A DNA stretch of 10,234 nucleotides from Acidobacteriaceae bacterium (GCA_030042915.1 JASHYS010000372.1:1-10234), one strand, 5' to 3'. Numbered from the stretch's first letter, positions 1 to 7,851 are shown. Notes: a model not told the origin generated them from the sequence alone. Program-made: numbers and translations.

Positions 1-42
1 CTTGCTGTTCTTGTCCTTGAAAGGTCTTCTCGGCGCAAATGC

Positions 43-75
43 AAGCGGCTCTCACGCCCACTGCTTAGGCCGCTT
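43..75. other. Inverted repeat downstream of the exosortase gene
   Basis: AAGCGGC (43-49) and GCCGCTT (69-75) form a 7-bp stem with a 19-base loop. In the minus direction no T-tract follows, so it is not a clear terminator for the exosortase transcript. In the plus direction TTTTC follows, but no plus-strand gene precedes it. Confidence 0.3.
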
Positions 76-89
76 TTCACTTCATCTTC

Positions 90-113
90 GTTCCCTTGTT
101 CCCTCGTTCCCTG
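90..113. repeat. Three tandem 8-bp units after the exosortase gene
   Basis: GTTCCCTT, GTTCCCTC and GTTCCCTG (90-97, 98-105, 106-113) stand in tandem 5 bases beyond the exosortase stop. They differ only in the last base of each unit. They could be a slippage product, or repeated GGGAAC purine blocks in the minus-strand transcript. No function is evident. Confidence 0.6.
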
Positions 114-118
114 CCTTT

Positions 119-1768
119 TTACTGAAACTCCCCGCTCAGGCTTTTCAGATCGAGCCCGGCCACAAACCTCTCCGCTTCTTTCGAAAGTTGATCGTAGTTC
201 GCTTTCTTCGGCGCCGTCGCGTGCAGCTTGTCAATTCGAATCATGATCGACACCGGATGCGGCCCCGGCCCCTCAAACACGCGCAACTGCGGTTCCACCA
301 CAAGAAATCCAAGACGCCTGACCGAAGCTGCGCGTTGATATTGCGAGCACGATGCCGGAGTACAGACGGCGTTCACGAGAATGCTGTCGGTGACTCCGTC
401 GCTGTAGTACCCCACATTCAACGGCACGGATTCTCGGTTCCCCGCAACCATTTGCTTGCTCGTCAGGCTGTCGGGTTGCAAGCCTCGCGTCAACCAGCAT
501 GCATTCGCGTCATGGAAGTTAAACAGCGGAGCAACCCAAACGCCCAGGATGATCTCGTCCGATCCTGGTGCTGCGTAGGCTCCGTTTTCTGCAACAGTGA
601 TGCCGTCCTGCTGCTCATACCAGGTGCGGGTCAGTTTGAAATCGCCCACCTGCTGTGGCATCTGGCCGGTCACCGTCGTGGATTTCGCCGCATTCGCGCC
701 GGCTTGGCGGATAGCTGAGGACGGCAGCGCCAATGCCGGCATCAACAGCAACACGAAACCTGCGCATCTCAGTCCCATCGCGCGCCCACTCAGCGCTCGC
801 CCTCTGCCCACCAGAACCGGCCTTCCCGTTTCGCCATCCTCCGTCTTGCGGCGCGCCAGCCAGACGAAGAGCAGCGTTGCCGCCAGAAACAGGCAGGAAC
901 CGATCGCGTAATCGGCCCACTTCGCCATCCCCTCCAGCTTTGGCGAACCCACGGCCATCCGGTAGTAAAGAACCAGAACACAGAGCCGGATGAAATTGAA
1001 GAGGTATCCCAGCAGCACCGCGCCGGCAACATAGGCTGCCCACATCAGCGCCGAAACACGTTTCAGGTACCCCATAACCAGCGCCACGTAGCCCATGCTC
1101 ACCGCGCCGCGAATTCCGTCGCACCCCGGCGCAATAAACATGCCGAAGTTCGGCGAGAACATCAGCCGCAGCTCCGGCGTCGTGGGTGCAAAGCCGATCA
1201 GCGTCGCGAATGCCCGCGCGACCCGCGCGGAAAGATTCTGCAGCGGGACATCGATCAACCCGTTCGACAAAATCGGCACCGGTTGACAAAGCAGCAACAG
1301 CCCCAGCGGGAACCACGCCCTGCGCCACACGCGCGTCCCCGCAAACAGCAGCACAATTCCGCTGCCGTACACGTACACGGGCAGCGAAACCGGCACGAAC
1401 GAAACCATCGCATTGCCGGCCGCGCCAAACAGCATAATCTTGTGGCGCAGCACGCTTAGCAAAAACGCGAGTCCGACCACCGGCAATCCCCACCAGGTCC
1501 CGCAAAGCTCCCATCCGGTCTGTCGCCAAACGCGCAGAGTCAGCAGAATGCTCACCGGCGGTATCAGGATTCCGATGGACCGCAACGGATCGGTGGTCCA
1601 GAACTTCCACAAAACTTCAATTTCCCGGTAAATGCCCAGACATCCCGCCGCGGTCAGAAAAGCCATACCGCAGCCGAGCAGGAGCGTGGCTCTCCACGGC
1701 CGCAGCCGCTCCATCTCCGGCGTTATTTCCGCTGGAGCAGTCGACAGGATCTCTGCATGTTCCGCCAT
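119..1768 (-). CDS. xrtJ: Exosortase (XrtJ-like) fused to EpsI-like C-terminal domain, 549 aa
   Basis: This is a membrane transpeptidase of the exosortase/archaeosortase family, which cleaves C-terminal sorting signals (motif, TM helix, basic tail) on exported proteins. Residues about 26-305 form roughly eight hydrophobic helices. The catalytic Cys is C216 in A-P-G-C-D-G-I-R, and the conserved Arg is R261 in N-F-I-R-L. The third active-site residue, normally His in exosortases, is absent: the equivalent stretch (281-290) reads M-A-K-W-A-D-Y-A-I-G. A further helix at about 335-349 leads to a periplasmic EpsI/DUF3485-like domain (about 365-540) with the H419-x4-C424-x4-G pattern and two more Cys (469, 474). 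The start ATG follows AAAGGGACGG and lies 24 bp after the upstream NHL gene stop, implying co-transcription. The family is certain. The J subtype rests on memory of acidobacterial exosortase J and on the adjacent TM-motif-TM gene. Confidence 0.9.
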   Translation of the reverse strand: MAEHAEILSTAPAEITPEMERLRPWRATLLLGCGMAFLTAAGCLGIYREIEVLWKFWTTDPLRSIGILIPPVSILLTLRVWRQTGWELCGTWWGLPVVGLAFLLSVLRHKIMLFGAAGNAMVSFVPVSLPVYVYGSGIVLLFAGTRVWRRAWFPLGLLLLCQPVPILSNGLIDVPLQNLSARVARAFATLIGFAPTTPELRLMFSPNFGMFIAPGCDGIRGAVSMGYVALVMGYLKRVSALMWAAYVAGAVLLGYLFNFIRLCVLVLYYRMAVGSPKLEGMAKWADYAIGSCLFLAATLLFVWLARRKTEDGETGRPVLVGRGRALSGRAMGLRCAGFVLLLMPALALPSSAIRQAGANAAKSTTVTGQMPQQVGDFKLTRTWYEQQDGITVAENGAYAAPGSDEIILGVWVAPLFNFHDANACWLTRGLQPDSLTSKQMVAGNRESVPLNVGYYSDGVTDSILVNAVCTPASCSQYQRAASVRRLGFLVVEPQLRVFEGPGPHPVSIMIRIDKLHATAPKKANYDQLSKEAERFVAGLDLKSLSGEFQ

Positions 1769-1792
1769 CAGGCCGTCCCTTTGTTCGTTATG

Positions 1793-3685
1793 TTACGGCG
1801 TTTGCGGTGGCCCCGCCATGGGCGTCTTTACCGGCGCCGCAATGCCGATGAATTGCGTCAGCGTATCGTTTCCCGAATTCGTCACCCATGCGCTTCCACT
1901 GGCATCGATGGCCAGCCCGTACGGCTTCAGCAGGCCGGCGTCGCTTCCCAGGCCATTTGCAGGCGAAGCAAAGGTTCCTGGCGCGTTGCTCGACGAGCCG
2001 TTCAATTCCGAGATCGAATTGCCCAGGTAATTAGCCACCCACACCGTTCCGGCGCCGTCAATCGCGATTCCCTGGGGATGATCCACCCCTCCGCCTGTCG
2101 CACCGCCCAGCACCATCGTCCCGCAGCCATTCACCTCGCTGATGCTGTCACCGTAGTAATTTGCCACCCACACATTCCCGCTTTGGTCGATCGCGAGCCC
2201 CGATGCTCCATTGCAATCGCAGTCGTAATTCGTCACCTGTGCTCCATTCGCCGAAATCCTCGTGATCGGCAACTCGCCTGCCTGGTTGGCAACCCACGCA
2301 TTGTGGCTGGCGTCAACCGCCAGCGCCACGGGAAGCTCGAGCGATGTCCCGCCCCACCCTCCAGCGCTCGAAACCGGCTCACCCGAACTGTTCAAAAGCG
2401 TCACTTTGGAATCGGCATAATCGGCAAACCAGATGTTGCCGTTGCTGTCGGCGGCGGCGGCAATCGGAAAGTCGATGCCTCCGCCCGTTAAATCTGCCTC
2501 CACCGCCTGTCCTGACCCATTCAGCTCCGTCACGTCGCCCGGCCCGCTGTTGGCGCTGGTCTGTTCATTCGCAATCCACACGTCACCTTCCACATCGAGC
2601 GCCATGCCATACGATTGGTTGATGCCGTTCCCGCTGATTCCCGAAGCAAACTCCGCGGCTCCGCCCGGCGTGAACTCTGATACCGTGCCGAAATAGTTTG
2701 AAACCCACACATTTCCGCTTGCCGCCACGCTCACCGATGCCGGCAACGACATGCCTCCGCCTGCAACCGTGTTGTGCAGCGTCCAGTCAGCTGGCGCTTG
2801 AGAAAGCGCCGGCGAAAAGAGTGCGTCGCCCGCTGCTAATGCGTAAATTGCCGCCACATTGCCGGCCGGAGCATGCGCAATGTTCATGGCCGCGTCCAGC
2901 GTGTTGCTGGGAACACTGTTCCCTGGTGTCGCCGCATTAAACAGTGCCGTGCAGCTTTCGCCGCCACTGGAAGCGGTGCACGACGCCAGTGCGTTGGCCA
3001 GCGTGTTCAGTTTGCTCGTGGGTACGGTCAGTGTGGACGGCAGTCCCGCTCCCGGTGAAGCCCCGGTGGAAGGATTCGCGAGGGCTTCTGCGCTCAGGAA
3101 CGCATTCTTGAGGCCCGTAACATTGGTGCAGCTGGCGCCCACATTCCCGCCGCTCTTCAGAAAGGGAGCCAGCGCCCACGCTGCTGCGGCCGTAGTCACT
3201 TCATTCAGAACCACGCTGCTGCCCGCGCCTATGCTGCCGCAGGGGCCAGGCGCCGTCATCAGCCAAAGAGATGGATTCGCTTGAGATTCCGCGCCAGCTG
3301 CGCCGCCTTTCGAAACCAGGTACACGGGAGTTTGCGCCGAAGGGCAGGTGTATCCACTGGAAATTGCGAAACCGCCGCCCGTTCCAGTCGTCACCGCAGA
3401 AGTAAGCAGCGCCGTCGCCGCCGAACCATTTCCCGAGTTTCCGGCGGCATAAAGCTGCACTGAGGCGCCGCTCACCGGCTGCCCGCCGGCCAACACCTTC
3501 CCTGAAAACGCCGCTCCCGCAACCGGAGTTCCCGCCGGACACGAAGTCGTCGCGGCCTGAACTGCACCGCAACCTCCTCCTGAGCTTGCAATGCTGCCGC
3601 CGCATCCCGACATCTCGGCAATTGAAAGAGGCAAAAGAATGGAAACGAGGAGGGATGAGAAAGAGGCACGCGGGACCTTCAGCAT
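1793..3685 (-). CDS. NHL-repeat beta-propeller lipoprotein, 630 aa (second paralog)
   Basis: This is a predicted exported lipoprotein. The N-terminal hydrophobic segment (about 9-23) ends in M-S-G-C-G with lipid-Cys C28; Met at -3 is an imperfect lipobox. Residues about 50-300 form a head domain of unknown fold with conserved Cys (114, 149, 236, 245) and a beta-rich start resembling carboxypeptidase-regulatory-like folds. From about 312 to 613 there are seven units of the pattern 'aiD.sGn.WvaN...siseln' (starting near 318, 361, 409, 454, 497, 540, 591), which fits a closed seven-bladed NHL propeller. Such propellers bind ligands or proteins, and no catalytic residues can be assigned. The tail G-I-A-A-P-V-K-T-P matches the tail of the paralog at 4125-6116. 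There is no C-terminal TM or basic cluster, so it is not an exosortase substrate. TGGGGA lies just before the start. It sits 87 bp after the 58-aa gene and 24 bp before the exosortase. Confidence 0.88.
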   Translation of the reverse strand: MLKVPRASFSSLLVSILLPLSIAEMSGCGGSIASSGGGCGAVQAATTSCPAGTPVAGAAFSGKVLAGGQPVSGASVQLYAAGNSGNGSAATALLTSAVTTGTGGGFAISSGYTCPSAQTPVYLVSKGGAAGAESQANPSLWLMTAPGPCGSIGAGSSVVLNEVTTAAAAWALAPFLKSGGNVGASCTNVTGLKNAFLSAEALANPSTGASPGAGLPSTLTVPTSKLNTLANALASCTASSGGESCTALFNAATPGNSVPSNTLDAAMNIAHAPAGNVAAIYALAAGDALFSPALSQAPADWTLHNTVAGGGMSLPASVSVAASGNVWVSNYFGTVSEFTPGGAAEFASGISGNGINQSYGMALDVEGDVWIANEQTSANSGPGDVTELNGSGQAVEADLTGGGIDFPIAAAADSNGNIWFADYADSKVTLLNSSGEPVSSAGGWGGTSLELPVALAVDASHNAWVANQAGELPITRISANGAQVTNYDCDCNGASGLAIDQSGNVWVANYYGDSISEVNGCGTMVLGGATGGGVDHPQGIAIDGAGTVWVANYLGNSISELNGSSSNAPGTFASPANGLGSDAGLLKPYGLAIDASGSAWVTNSGNDTLTQFIGIAAPVKTPMAGPPQTP

Positions 3686-3749
3686 CGTAATCCCCAGCGG
3701 ACAACCACGCAGAATCCCATCACTTCAATTCCGAAGCTCCCGCGCGCGG

Positions 3750-3764
3750 CACGGCCGCTCCGTG
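3750..3764 (-). other. Short GC-rich hairpin after the 58-aa gene
   Basis: CACGG-ccgct-CCGTG forms a 5-bp stem with a 5-base loop, beginning 8 bases beyond the stop codon of the small gene. It has no T-tract, so it is not an intrinsic terminator. It might stabilise the 3' end of the small transcript or mark a processing point before the NHL gene at 3685. It is short enough to be chance. Confidence 0.25.
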
Positions 3765-3772
3765 ACGCAAGG

Positions 3773-3949
3773 CTACCGCCTTCGGCCGCGAACCGCCCTT
3801 AAGCTGGCTGCCAAGGCACTCGCGCCGCCAATCAAGGCCAGCACCAGGGTCGGCGCCTCTGGAGATTCGTCGCACCCGGTCTGGGCACGCGCCGGAAGAA
3901 CAACAGCAGTCAGCATCAGGACCAGCAGTAGACTCATACGGCGCATCAT
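3773..3949 (-). CDS. XrtJ-associated TM-motif-TM mini-protein, 58 aa, putative exosortase substrate
   Basis: This is a very small gene with a complete export and sorting architecture. Residues 3-22 are a signal peptide: MRRM, a run of Leu/Val/Met, then P-A-R-A with an A-x-A cleavage site before Q23. Residues 23-33 (Q-T-G-C-D-E-S-P-E-A-P) carry one Cys and a P-E-x-P motif. Residues 34-50 are a second hydrophobic helix, and 51-58 (R-A-V-R-G-R-R-R) a basic tail ending at TAG. This is the PEP-CTERM plan of motif, TM and Arg cluster with almost no protein in front. I recall a family named 'XrtJ-associated TM-motif-TM protein' encoded beside exosortase J, and this gene fits it. The Cys is not in a good lipobox, since Gln is at -3. 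AGGGGG precedes the start; the tandem second ATG (3946) has better spacing, so the start is uncertain by one residue. NHL lipoprotein genes flank it, and the exosortase lies two genes downstream. Confidence 0.8.
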   Translation of the reverse strand: MMRRMSLLLVLMLTAVVLPARAQTGCDESPEAPTLVLALIGGASALAASLRAVRGRRR

Positions 3950-4124
3950 CTGACCCCCTGTACTTACTCGATCTGCCTTGCTTTCAGACCGGTCTCTGTC
4001 ACGAGCCCGGTCGATTTGCTCCTAGCATACACGCGAAAATCATCGCCCAGGAGGCCGTTGTTGCCAAGGTTGCCTCCAACGTAACCGCACCTCTCAGTTG
4101 CCCTCCGGCCCGTTACCTGCTCCC
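3950..4124 (-). promoter_or_regulatory. 175-bp spacer and leader before the 58-aa gene
   Basis: This is the longest gap between the last four genes. It holds a perfect 10-bp palindrome AGACCGGTCT (3986-3995), an inverted repeat GGAGGC/GCCTCC (4050-4055 and 4072-4077) with a direct repeat GGCAAC in its loop, and no T-rich terminator for the upstream NHL gene. A minus-strand frame stays open through the spacer but has no start codon or likely RBS, so I read it as untranslated. An operator, a separate promoter or a leader RNA are all possible. I matched no known riboswitch class. Confidence 0.35.
3954..3959 (-). promoter_or_regulatory. Ribosome binding site of the 58-aa gene
   Basis: AGGGGG on the minus strand lies 4 bases before the first ATG and 7 before the tandem second ATG. 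It supports the small gene being translated. Spacing slightly favours the second ATG. Confidence 0.6.
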
Positions 4125-6116
4125 TTAAGGCCGCGCCCCTAGCTCGTTGTACTCCACTGCGGCCCCCAGCGGCGTCACCACCGGTGCGGCCGCGCCCACA
4201 TATTCTGTCAGCGGACCCTGCGCATAGTCGCTGGCTACCCAAACGTTTCCCGAGGGGTCAATGGCGATGCCGTACGGCTCCAGCAATCCATTGCTCACCC
4301 AGCCGTTGGCGTTCGAGATCGCCGTACCGCTGGAAGTGAATTCACTCACGCTGTCGCTGTTGCCGCCATAATTCGCCGTCCAGATGTTGCCTAACCCATC
4401 CACGGCGATCCCGTAAGGGTCGTCGATACCGCCGCCGCTGAACGGCGATCCTTTTACAGCCTGCCCGCTCGAGTTGAATTCGCTGATGCTTCCGGCCCCT
4501 GCCTGGTTTGTCACCCAGATGTTCCCTGAGCCGTCCACGGCGATGCCATAAGGCGAGTTCAGTCCTCCGCCCGTATACACCGTGAATGTGGGGCCTTGGC
4601 CCGCCAGGTTGCTAGGAACCGCTTCGACGATTCCGGAGGTGGAAGCCAGATAATTCGCCATCCAGATATTGCCCGACGCATCCGATGCGATCCCCGCCGG
4701 GCCAATAAGGTCGTCGCTGGTAAAGCCCGTGTTGGGCGAGCTTGCTACGCCGCTCTCCTGGAATTCGCTCAGGCTGTTGCCGCCCAGGTTCGCAATCCAA
4801 ATGTGACTCGTGGGGTCCACGGCTACGCCATAGGGCACGTTCAACCCGGCATCCGTGTAGTAGGGCGGTGGAAGCTCGCTGAATTGCCCCTGTGAATTGA
4901 AATTGGTCACGCTGGCGCTGGAATAGTTCACCACCCAGGCATTCCCGTAAATATCAATAGCGATGCTTGTCGGACCGTCCAGTCCCGTCGCTGTATCGCC
5001 TTTAGCGGGCGAAAGCGCCGTTCCCACCGGGCTCAACTGGCTGATGCTGCTGTGGGCGTAATTCGTCACCCAGATATTGCCGGCACCGTCCACGGCAATC
5101 CCTTCAGGCGCGAATCCCGAGCCGTCCAGCCCACCTCCCGTATAAGTGATGGAAATGGTCAAGTCGGTGGGCGTGTAGTTCAGCGTGGGTTGAAAGGGTG
5201 CGTTCGGCGTCACCAGGTTCAACAACGCCTGCACGTTGTTCCCGGGATTGTGCGCAATGTTGATTGCCGCCGTCGCCGTGTCGGTCGGCTCGGTCTCGCC
5301 GTTCTCGGCATTGCTGAACAGCGTCTCGCACGGGCTCGACATCGAACTTGCCGAGTTGATACATGGCGCCAGAATGTCGGCCAGCGTGTTGAGCTCTGTG
5401 TTCGGGACCGTCCCGTTGCCGGCGGGCGTCGTGGCCAATGGCAAGCCCGTACCCAGCGTTTCCAGGTTCGCCACCGTGCCGGTGGCTACGCCGCTGCCGT
5501 TCACCGTCGCACCGAACGCATTCGTAGCTCCGATCTTCGCCAGCGAGCTTCCCGAGCTGGAAACGTGCATCGCATCGGTCGCAAAGCCGGCAATCGCATA
5601 TGCCGTTGCCACCGTCGAAATTTCGTTCACCACCACGTATGTCGAAGACGACAGCGAATCGCAGGTTCCCAGCGACGCCAGCAGCCCCGCGGCCGAATTC
5701 GTTCCGCTCGCGGCCGGATTCTGCCCCAGCGTGTTTCCGCCCACGGAGTAGAGATACACCACCGAGCTCGAGCTCGGACACGTGTAGTCGCCTGTGATCG
5801 AAAAGCTGCCGTCTTGCTGGCTGCTCACGTAATAATTGCCGTTGCCGTCCTCGGTCGTGCTGCCGCTCACCGACTGCAGCACTGAAAGCGACTGCTTGCC
5901 GTATCCGTTTGTGTTGGCGGCCAGCAAATAGATCTGCCCGCCCCAGATGGGATACTGGCCGCCGTGCACAATTCCCTTGATGGCTACGCCTGTGACGGTG
6001 CTTGATCCCGTGTCGCTCGGCGTAACCCCAGGCATGCCGGAGCAGCCCGACAGCGTTAGGGCACACCAAGCCAACACAATCGTCCAGGAAATGCGCACGG
6101 GGGAGGCTCCCTTCAT
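4125..6116 (-). CDS. NHL-repeat beta-propeller lipoprotein, 663 aa (first paralog)
   Basis: This is a predicted lipoprotein. The signal peptide has a basic start (M-K-G-A-S-P-V-R), a hydrophobic core and lipobox L-S-G-C with lipid-Cys C25. The head domain, about 40-325, shares landmarks with the paralog at 1793-3685: G-D-Y-T-C-P, V-V-x-N-E, L-N-T-L-A, A-x-N-I-A-H and four Cys (113, 152, 252, 263). Seven NHL units follow, near 340, 384, 430, 475, 525, 570 and 616, each with the core 'giavDgsGNiWvtN'. The tail E-Y-V-G-A-A-A-P-V-V-T-P matches the paralog's tail. No catalytic residues and no sorting tail are visible. The frame stays open to a TTG at 6134, but ATG at 6116 gives a clean lipoprotein signal, so I prefer it; neither has a good Shine-Dalgarno. 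The gene lies 75 bp after the second vWA gene and may have its own promoter. Confidence 0.88.
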   Translation of the reverse strand: MKGASPVRISWTIVLAWCALTLSGCSGMPGVTPSDTGSSTVTGVAIKGIVHGGQYPIWGGQIYLLAANTNGYGKQSLSVLQSVSGSTTEDGNGNYYVSSQQDGSFSITGDYTCPSSSSVVYLYSVGGNTLGQNPAASGTNSAAGLLASLGTCDSLSSSTYVVVNEISTVATAYAIAGFATDAMHVSSSGSSLAKIGATNAFGATVNGSGVATGTVANLETLGTGLPLATTPAGNGTVPNTELNTLADILAPCINSASSMSSPCETLFSNAENGETEPTDTATAAINIAHNPGNNVQALLNLVTPNAPFQPTLNYTPTDLTISITYTGGGLDGSGFAPEGIAVDGAGNIWVTNYAHSSISQLSPVGTALSPAKGDTATGLDGPTSIAIDIYGNAWVVNYSSASVTNFNSQGQFSELPPPYYTDAGLNVPYGVAVDPTSHIWIANLGGNSLSEFQESGVASSPNTGFTSDDLIGPAGIASDASGNIWMANYLASTSGIVEAVPSNLAGQGPTFTVYTGGGLNSPYGIAVDGSGNIWVTNQAGAGSISEFNSSGQAVKGSPFSGGGIDDPYGIAVDGLGNIWTANYGGNSDSVSEFTSSGTAISNANGWVSNGLLEPYGIAIDPSGNVWVASDYAQGPLTEYVGAAAPVVTPLGAAVEYNELGARP

Positions 6117-6153
6117 TCGGTCGTGTTGCGACAATACCGGATTTTCTCAGTCG

Positions 6154-6182
6154 TTGTTAACTGATTTTGAGGAGCCTGTCAA
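6154..6182 (-). promoter_or_regulatory. Candidate sigma70-type promoter for the first NHL lipoprotein gene
   Basis: On the minus strand a perfect TTGACA (6177-6182) is followed after exactly 17 bases by TAACAA (6154-6159), a weak -10. Transcription would begin near 6147, about 30 bases before the ATG at 6116. This would let the lipoprotein/exosortase set be expressed apart from the vWA gene. The -10 matches only half the consensus. Confidence 0.35.
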
Positions 6183-6191
6183 CCCCACGTA

Positions 6192-7766
6192 CTATGTAGT
6201 GCCATTTGGAATCAATCGCGGCGCGGTCATGTTGTCCGTAATGGCGGTGAAGATAGCCGTTAACTTTGTGATGTTTGCATTGGTTGGAGACGACGCCTTG
6301 CAGCCGTCGCCATCGTCGGAGTAGAAGTTCTCTACGTTCGATGCCATGGCCGCCAGCGCCGCGCAAGGCTGGTCGCCCGGCGCCCACTTTCCGCCGTTCG
6401 TCGTCACCGTCGCGCTGTAGGTCGCGTCCGACGCGCATCCTCCCGACGTCTCGGCGCCGTAGCCAATGGTGTAGACTTGCGTCCCCGCGTTGGCCGCCGC
6501 CTGCGCCGCCAGCACCGCCTGACCGCACTCGCCCAGCGCCGACGGATACGCATACGACTCGTATCCCGATGGATTGGTGCTCGACGATCCTGTTCCGTTC
6601 AGCGTGCCCTCTGACGCCACCAATTCGGACTTGCTGTTGCACGCGCCGGCTGAAGTATTGGCGTTCGAGGCGCATGCTGTCGCGTTGCCGTCGCTCAGGA
6701 TGATCAGGGCATTCTTCGAGCCGGGATTCGCAGCCTGCTCCGCCACCAGCGCCGCCTGCGCCGCGTAGACAACCTGCGCGTAGTAGGTTCCCTCGCCGCC
6801 CGGGGCCTGGATGCCCGAGCAATTGCTTTTGCCCGAATCGCCGGCCGCGATCACGATATCCGAGCTCTGGTTCAGGCTCGTCGCCGCGTCCGAAGTCTTG
6901 TAATTGTTCGACCACGTGATCACCTGGTACGTATCCCCCGATGGCAAAATCGTATTCGTCGGCGGATCGGGAAACGTGTACGCCACAATGGTCGGGTCAC
7001 TCGTCGGGCAGACGTAGTCGTCAGACTGAGTCGCCGTCGTGACGGCAGGAAATACGAACAGGCTCACGCTGTCCACGTACGCCGTGCTCGAGGTGCAGGT
7101 CTGGCCCAGCGCGCACGGATAAAGGTCCTGGAGCAGTGCCTGAATCCCATCCAGCGCGCAGGTAATCTGCTCGCCGTCGCACTGGTCGCCGCCATCTTCA
7201 TCCTTCATTGAGGCTGTTGTGTCCTCGATGATGGCGATGTTCCACGGCTGGTTGGTTCCCCCGCGCATCGATGCCGTAGCTGTCGCCGACAGGTTCATCG
7301 TGTGCAGGCCGATCAGGCCTCCGAACCACAGCGGCACCTGCGCCGTTTGCGTCACCGCCAGCGCGTTGCAGGTCGACCCCGTGGTGCACGATCCCTCGCC
7401 CGACGGCGGCGCCTGGCAGCCCACGTTCAGTGAGCCGCTTACCGTCGTCGAGCAATAGTAGTTCTGAGAAACTGAAGCGTTTGTCAGAAAGTTCGTCGCG
7501 TTCAGGTCTCCAGTCTCCACGCTGTATTTGGTCACATAAGTCTCTGCCTCGGTGATGTCGGGCATCGCGTTGGCGCCCGCCAGGGCGGCTGCATTCGTCG
7601 ATGCCACCAGCAGGTTGTATGCGTAATAAATGTGGCCTACCTCCACCCCGATGGCGCCGATTGAGACTACTCCGCCGATGCTGCACGCGATGATCACACC
7701 CGTCTGGCCCAACTGATTCTTCAGGAACTTTGGCAACAAGGAGAATCCAAACCGCTTCATTGACAT
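6192..7766 (-). CDS. TadG-like membrane-anchored vWA-domain protein, 524 aa (copy 2)
   Basis: Residues 20-42 form an N-terminal membrane anchor, followed by the Tad/TadG-type stretch G-H-I-Y-Y-A-Y-N-L then N-A-A-A-L-A-G-A, typical of Flp-pilus assembly TadG-like proteins. A vWA domain starts near 175 with N-I-A-I-I-E-D-T-T-A-S-M: a MIDAS-like D182-T-T184-x-S186, where the usual first Ser is Thr. A later I-I-L-S-D-G supplies the conserved Asp. vWA domains bind metal-dependent ligands, so adhesion or surface assembly is likely. There are 16 Cys outside the anchor, all shared with copy 1, suggesting disulfides in an extracytoplasmic domain, plus one Cys inside the anchor of this copy only. AAAGGAAGG directly precedes the start. 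No tad ATPase, prepilin or platform gene is in the window, so membership of a working Tad system is unproven. Confidence 0.85.
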   Translation of the reverse strand: MSMKRFGFSLLPKFLKNQLGQTGVIIACSIGGVVSIGAIGVEVGHIYYAYNLLVASTNAAALAGANAMPDITEAETYVTKYSVETGDLNATNFLTNASVSQNYYCSTTVSGSLNVGCQAPPSGEGSCTTGSTCNALAVTQTAQVPLWFGGLIGLHTMNLSATATASMRGGTNQPWNIAIIEDTTASMKDEDGGDQCDGEQITCALDGIQALLQDLYPCALGQTCTSSTAYVDSVSLFVFPAVTTATQSDDYVCPTSDPTIVAYTFPDPPTNTILPSGDTYQVITWSNNYKTSDAATSLNQSSDIVIAAGDSGKSNCSGIQAPGGEGTYYAQVVYAAQAALVAEQAANPGSKNALIILSDGNATACASNANTSAGACNSKSELVASEGTLNGTGSSSTNPSGYESYAYPSALGECGQAVLAAQAAANAGTQVYTIGYGAETSGGCASDATYSATVTTNGGKWAPGDQPCAALAAMASNVENFYSDDGDGCKASSPTNANITKLTAIFTAITDNMTAPRLIPNGTT

Positions 7767-7851
7767 ACCCTTCCTTTCAGCCGGCCAATGCCGCTTGCGG
7801 CGCCGCCTGGCTGCCCAACCGGGAATCTATCCGCGCTGAGCGCTGATTTAA

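Noticed and set aside
615..1610. Minus-strand frame of 331 codons within the exosortase gene
   Set aside because: It overlaps the exosortase in another frame, has Arg/Gly-rich composition and no helices, whereas the exosortase frame has catalytic motifs and membrane segments.
4018..4080. Sigma54-type promoter before the 58-aa gene, suggested by TTGGCA
   Set aside because: PEP-CTERM loci can use sigma54, but the required GG and GC with a ten-base interval are not present at the right spacing.
3950..4124. Known riboswitch (cyclic di-GMP or cobalamin type) in the leader
   Set aside because: The conserved core sequences of these classes could not be found by reading. Only simple dyads are present.
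5052..5885. Long plus-strand frame (277 codons) inside the first NHL lipoprotein gene
   Set aside because: It is Arg/His-rich and antisense to a clear seven-unit NHL gene. It is a shadow of the repeated codons.
1793..6116. NHL lipoproteins as exosortase substrates
   Set aside because: Both end in soluble Pro/Ala-rich tails with no C-terminal hydrophobic helix or Arg cluster.
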